Shown here piece after piece: positions 6,191 to 7,872 of a DNA stretch of 7,872 bases. Source of the stretch: Actinomycetota bacterium. Its GTDB lineage: Bacteria; Cyanobacteriota; Vampirovibrionia; Obscuribacterales; Obscuribacteraceae. Below the pieces are notes generated by a model. That model did no database searches and was not told the origin of the DNA. It saw only the letters and a list, made by a program, of their open reading frames with translations. The position numbers and the translations under genes are program-made. Numbering within the stretch: the first letter of the stretch is position 1; every line of letters begins with the position of its first letter. Location: NCBI GenBank assembly GCA_903970355.1, contig CAJCIF010000076.1, positions 1 through 7,872 of the forward strand. The letters are read 5' to 3'.

Positions 6191-6772
6191 TCAGTTTGGA
6201 AATTCACTTTCTGCGAAGGCGATAGCCTCCAGTTCCATTGGCGCGGATGGGTAGCCATGCTGGCTCACTTCTGAAAGGTATTGCTGCAAAAAGGCTGGAA
6301 TGCTGCCAAGACGCTCATATTGTGCAACGTGCTTGAGCTCGTGCGCTATGAGTTTCGCATCAGCGAGACAGTCCTGCCGGATGAAAATGCCATGGCCCAA
6401 CGTCAGTCCGATCGTGCCTGGTGTGATGAGACCGTAGGCTATAGCTGTCTTCCTGAGATCGGCTTCTTCGGGCAGAGGTATTGCGGGTACGCCGAGGATG
6501 CGGCCCGAAACGGTCCGCGCGATGCCGGCACGAAGCGCGATTTCTTTTAGCTTCGGCCTTAGGATCAGGCTCGCTGCGTTGCGGAGCAGAAACTGCTCCT
6601 GCCCCTGCGCCCATTCTGCTGCGCGCGGTAGCAGTTCTGCAACAACGTGGTCCGGGATCATCCGCTCCATAGATTGTTTGATGAGGTAAACGGAAGGCTG
6701 TTCAATTTTACCTGATTTGAATCGTGCAAAATGATTCCAAAAACGCATGGGTTGCTGGGGCGGATCAATCAA
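6191..6772 (-). CDS. Putative zinc metallopeptidase with HELKH motif, function unknown
   Basis: 193 residues. Near the C-terminus LIAHELKHVAQYERLG (141-156) carries the gluzincin HExxH motif (His144, Glu145, His148). A downstream PMELEAIAFAE block (178-188) offers Glu180 or Glu182 as third zinc ligand, and the sequence between (FLQQYLSEVSQHGYP) fits DUF4157-like HELxHVxQ peptidase domains. A short segment TLGHGIFIR (124-132) before it is typical of these proteins. The N-terminal about 90 residues are basic and helical, with no signal peptide. Start is TTG, overlapping the membrane-protein gene by 8 bp; a purine-rich tract (AGAGAAG) lies just upstream. An ATG eight codons in (6748) is the alternative but has no ribosome site. 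By eye this gene is more GC-rich than its neighbour. Proteolysis is inferred from the motif alone, and substrates are unknown. Confidence 0.72.
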   Translation of the reverse strand: MIDPPQQPMRFWNHFARFKSGKIEQPSVYLIKQSMERMIPDHVVAELLPRAAEWAQGQEQFLLRNAASLILRPKLKEIALRAGIARTVSGRILGVPAIPLPEEADLRKTAIAYGLITPGTIGLTLGHGIFIRQDCLADAKLIAHELKHVAQYERLGSIPAFLQQYLSEVSQHGYPSAPMELEAIAFAESEFPN

Positions 6773-7523
6773 TACTTTTCTTCTCTAGTTTCTTCGGCTT
6801 TGTCATCGTCGGACGGCGAGCAACGAAAGAGGCGATTGCTACTCCACACGAAACTACTTTCATCAAAAATAATTGGACTCCCAGTGGCATAAACCATGGC
6901 TGTTCACCTGCTGTATATTTTTTATTAGAAACTCGGGGATCGAGCGCTCTAAGCAGCATGTAGACGACAATTCCAGCGATGATTGAGTAGGATAATGCAT
7001 TGGCTAGCCACGCCCAATCAAGTAGTGATTGAATTGGGAGTTTTCCTTGTACAAACCATTTTGCGGAAATGAATTCAGTCAAGACAGACATGAAGAAGAA
7101 GGGAATGCATAGAAACAATTCTGCTGCAGGTATGATCCATTTCTCTTTATATGGAAGCAGCCAAGGACTTTGTAGTGTCACCGACAAGATCTTTCCTGGG
7201 AGCCGATCCAGTCCATAAACTCCACCACCTTTGCCTACATTCATCTCAACAATCAGAAGCAGAATCCAGGTAATAGGAATGCCAACAAACGTGGACAAGA
7301 CATTCGCGACACCTGCTATTTGAGTGGCTTGAAGAAAACCAATGTGCAGGATTCTCGTCGCGACGAGTGCTTCCAAAAGAATGATGGGGACTAAGAGTGC
7401 CCACATAGCTGGCCACACTAGGAATAACATTGGCAGTCCTGCGTTTGCCTGAGCAGGACTCCCAGCAAGAAGTAGCGCCGTCGAAACTGCGATCGTCACA
7501 CATACCCTGAGAAGGTTATACAT
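6765..7523 (-). CDS. Polytopic membrane protein of unknown function
   Basis: 252 residues. The N-terminus (MYNLLRVCVTIAVSTALLL, with SPAQANA at 22-28) looks like a signal peptide with a possible cleavage after residue 28, followed at once by hydrophobic segments at about 32-54, 68-93, 129-152, 171-193 and 213-235. A conserved-looking stretch is NVLSTFVGIPITWILLL (74-90), with a Gly-rich loop NVGKGGGVYG (95-104) after it. The C-terminal tail is basic (RRPTMTKPKKLEKK), so probably cytoplasmic. I do not recognise a family with known function. Start is ATG 7523 with only a weak ribosome site. The 8-bp overlap with the HELKH gene shows the two are cotranscribed and probably act together, for example as a membrane partner and a peptidase, but that role is inferred. 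Confidence 0.78.
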   Translation of the reverse strand: MYNLLRVCVTIAVSTALLLAGSPAQANAGLPMLFLVWPAMWALLVPIILLEALVATRILHIGFLQATQIAGVANVLSTFVGIPITWILLLIVEMNVGKGGGVYGLDRLPGKILSVTLQSPWLLPYKEKWIIPAAELFLCIPFFFMSVLTEFISAKWFVQGKLPIQSLLDWAWLANALSYSIIAGIVVYMLLRALDPRVSNKKYTAGEQPWFMPLGVQLFLMKVVSCGVAIASFVARRPTMTKPKKLEKKSID

Positions 7524-7558
7524 AATCTTGTCGTGCTAGCTTCGTCCTTCGATGCGGC

Positions 7559-7564
7559 ATTATC
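7559..7564 (-). promoter_or_regulatory. Candidate -10 element for the membrane protein/peptidase operon
   Basis: On the minus strand GATAAT (5 of 6 to consensus) lies 35 bp before the ATG at 7523. A weak TTAAGG sits 16 bp further upstream as a possible -35. Placement is reasonable and the match is only moderate. Confidence 0.3.
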
Positions 7565-7692
7565 CAGGCAAATAATGAGACCTTAACCTAATGGGAACTA
7601 AAGATGCACGTGCTAGAAACACTTAATCAACTGTTCTCCAGTGTGGACCCTGCCGGATGATTGCTGATTTGCTAATTGCAGTGTGGTTTTTC

Positions 7693-7715
7693 CTATTCCC
7701 ATCATTACGGAATAG
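7693..7715. promoter_or_regulatory. Inverted repeat CTATTCC-N9-GGAATAG (candidate operator)
   Basis: Perfect 7-bp half-sites around a 9-bp centre, in the roughly 240-bp region between two divergent genes and about 50 bp before the plus-strand start at 7766. The half-site centres are 16 bp apart, about one and a half helical turns. No regulator gene adjoins it. The rest of 7524-7765 shows no convincing gene. Confidence 0.35.
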
Positions 7716-7751
7716 CGCTAGATTCTAAACAGTGCCATTCTTAGAAGACGG

Positions 7752-7757
7752 TATAAC
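7752..7757 (+). promoter_or_regulatory. Candidate -10 (TATAAC) for a possibly leaderless gene
   Basis: TATAAC (5 of 6) ends 8 nt before ATG 7766, so transcription would begin at or next to the start codon. Only a poor -35 (TAAACA, 20 bp spacing) is present, and there is no clear ribosome site before the ATG, which agrees with a leaderless message but does not prove it. Confidence 0.3.
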
Positions 7758-7765
7758 GGTGCCTC

Positions 7766-7872
7766 ATGAAAATTACTATCACAACACCATGCAGCGTCGA
7801 CCTCGGTGAATGGGAGGAAGGCGAAAGCACTCGATTTTGTAGTCAATGCAACCTCAACGTTCATAACGTAAC
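7766..7872 (+). CDS. N-terminal 35 residues of a Cys-rich RFCxxC-type protein (runs off window)
   Basis: The frame opens at ATG 7766, just after an in-frame TAA at 7754-7756, and is still open at the window end. The protein begins MKITITTPC, then a short acidic stretch with Trp16 (GEWEEGE), then RFCSQCNLNVHNV. Cys9, Cys25 and Cys28 with the RFCxxCxxxVxN pattern match a short Cys motif I recall at the N-termini of many uncharacterised bacterial proteins (often CxxxW...RFCxxCxxxVYN). It is probably a metal-binding or structural Cys module. No function is known to me and the rest of the protein is unseen. Confidence 0.65.
   Translation, partial: MKITITTPCSVDLGEWEEGESTRFCSQCNLNVHNV

Noticed and set aside
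6360..6689. Several open frames on both strands across the peptidase gene, rich in Arg, Ser and Ala
   Set aside because: They are by-products of the GC-rich coding sequence on the minus strand. None has a recognisable motif, while the 6191-6772 frame has HELKH and a coherent domain.
7657..7728. 23-codon hydrophobic frame (MIADLLIAVWFFLF...)
   Set aside because: No clear ribosome site, and it runs through the inverted repeat and promoter region of the next gene; likely chance.

Overview
The window comes from a bacterium with compact gene packing. Its GC content is moderate, in the mid-40s percent by eye, and TTG start codons are common. No rRNA, tRNA, CRISPR array or insertion sequence is visible. 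The taxon cannot be fixed from this sequence. The mix of genes (lipoyl synthase, an MBOAT/SGNH pair, a degenerate J-domain protein, and a protein opening with a Cys...RFCxxC motif) resembles gene content I associate with non-photosynthetic cyanobacterial relatives such as Obscuribacterales, but that is a weak guess.

Layout. Bases 1-675 (+) are the 3' three quarters of lipA (lipoyl synthase), cut by the window edge. It converges on, and overlaps by 4 bp, a minus-strand three-gene operon transcribed from about 2.7 kb down to 672: a small DltC-like acyl carrier protein (2678-2415), a FabD-like malonyl-CoA:ACP transacylase (2415-1492) and a class I SAM-dependent methyltransferase (1475-672). A divergent intergenic region of about 190 bp, with a tandem 10-bp repeat and a GTCAA-N7-TTGAC inverted repeat, separates this operon from a plus-strand pair: an AlgI/DltB-type MBOAT membrane O-acyltransferase (2871-4304) and a membrane-anchored SGNH-hydrolase/DltD-like protein (4317-5528). 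A 331-bp gap with two hairpins follows. Next come a short J-domain-like protein lacking the HPD triad (5860-6090, +), then a minus-strand overlapping pair made of a polytopic membrane protein of unknown function (7523-6765) and an HELKH putative zinc metallopeptidase (6772-6191). Last is the start of a Cys-rich plus-strand gene (7766 to the window end).

How the genes may work together. The most interesting unit is 672-5528. A carrier protein, an enzyme able to malonylate it, a methyltransferase, an MBOAT and a DltD-like SGNH protein lie back to back. The set looks like a Dlt pathway (DltC carrier, DltB MBOAT, DltD) in which the amino-acid-activating ligase DltA is absent and a malonyl transacylase sits in its place. 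No ketosynthase is present, so local chain elongation is not indicated. My inference is a surface-modification system that loads malonyl (perhaps methyl-esterified by the methyltransferase) onto a dedicated carrier and passes it through the MBOAT to an extracytoplasmic glycan or lipid. The gene families are well supported by the sequence. The acyl group, the acceptor and the link between the two divergent halves are hypotheses.
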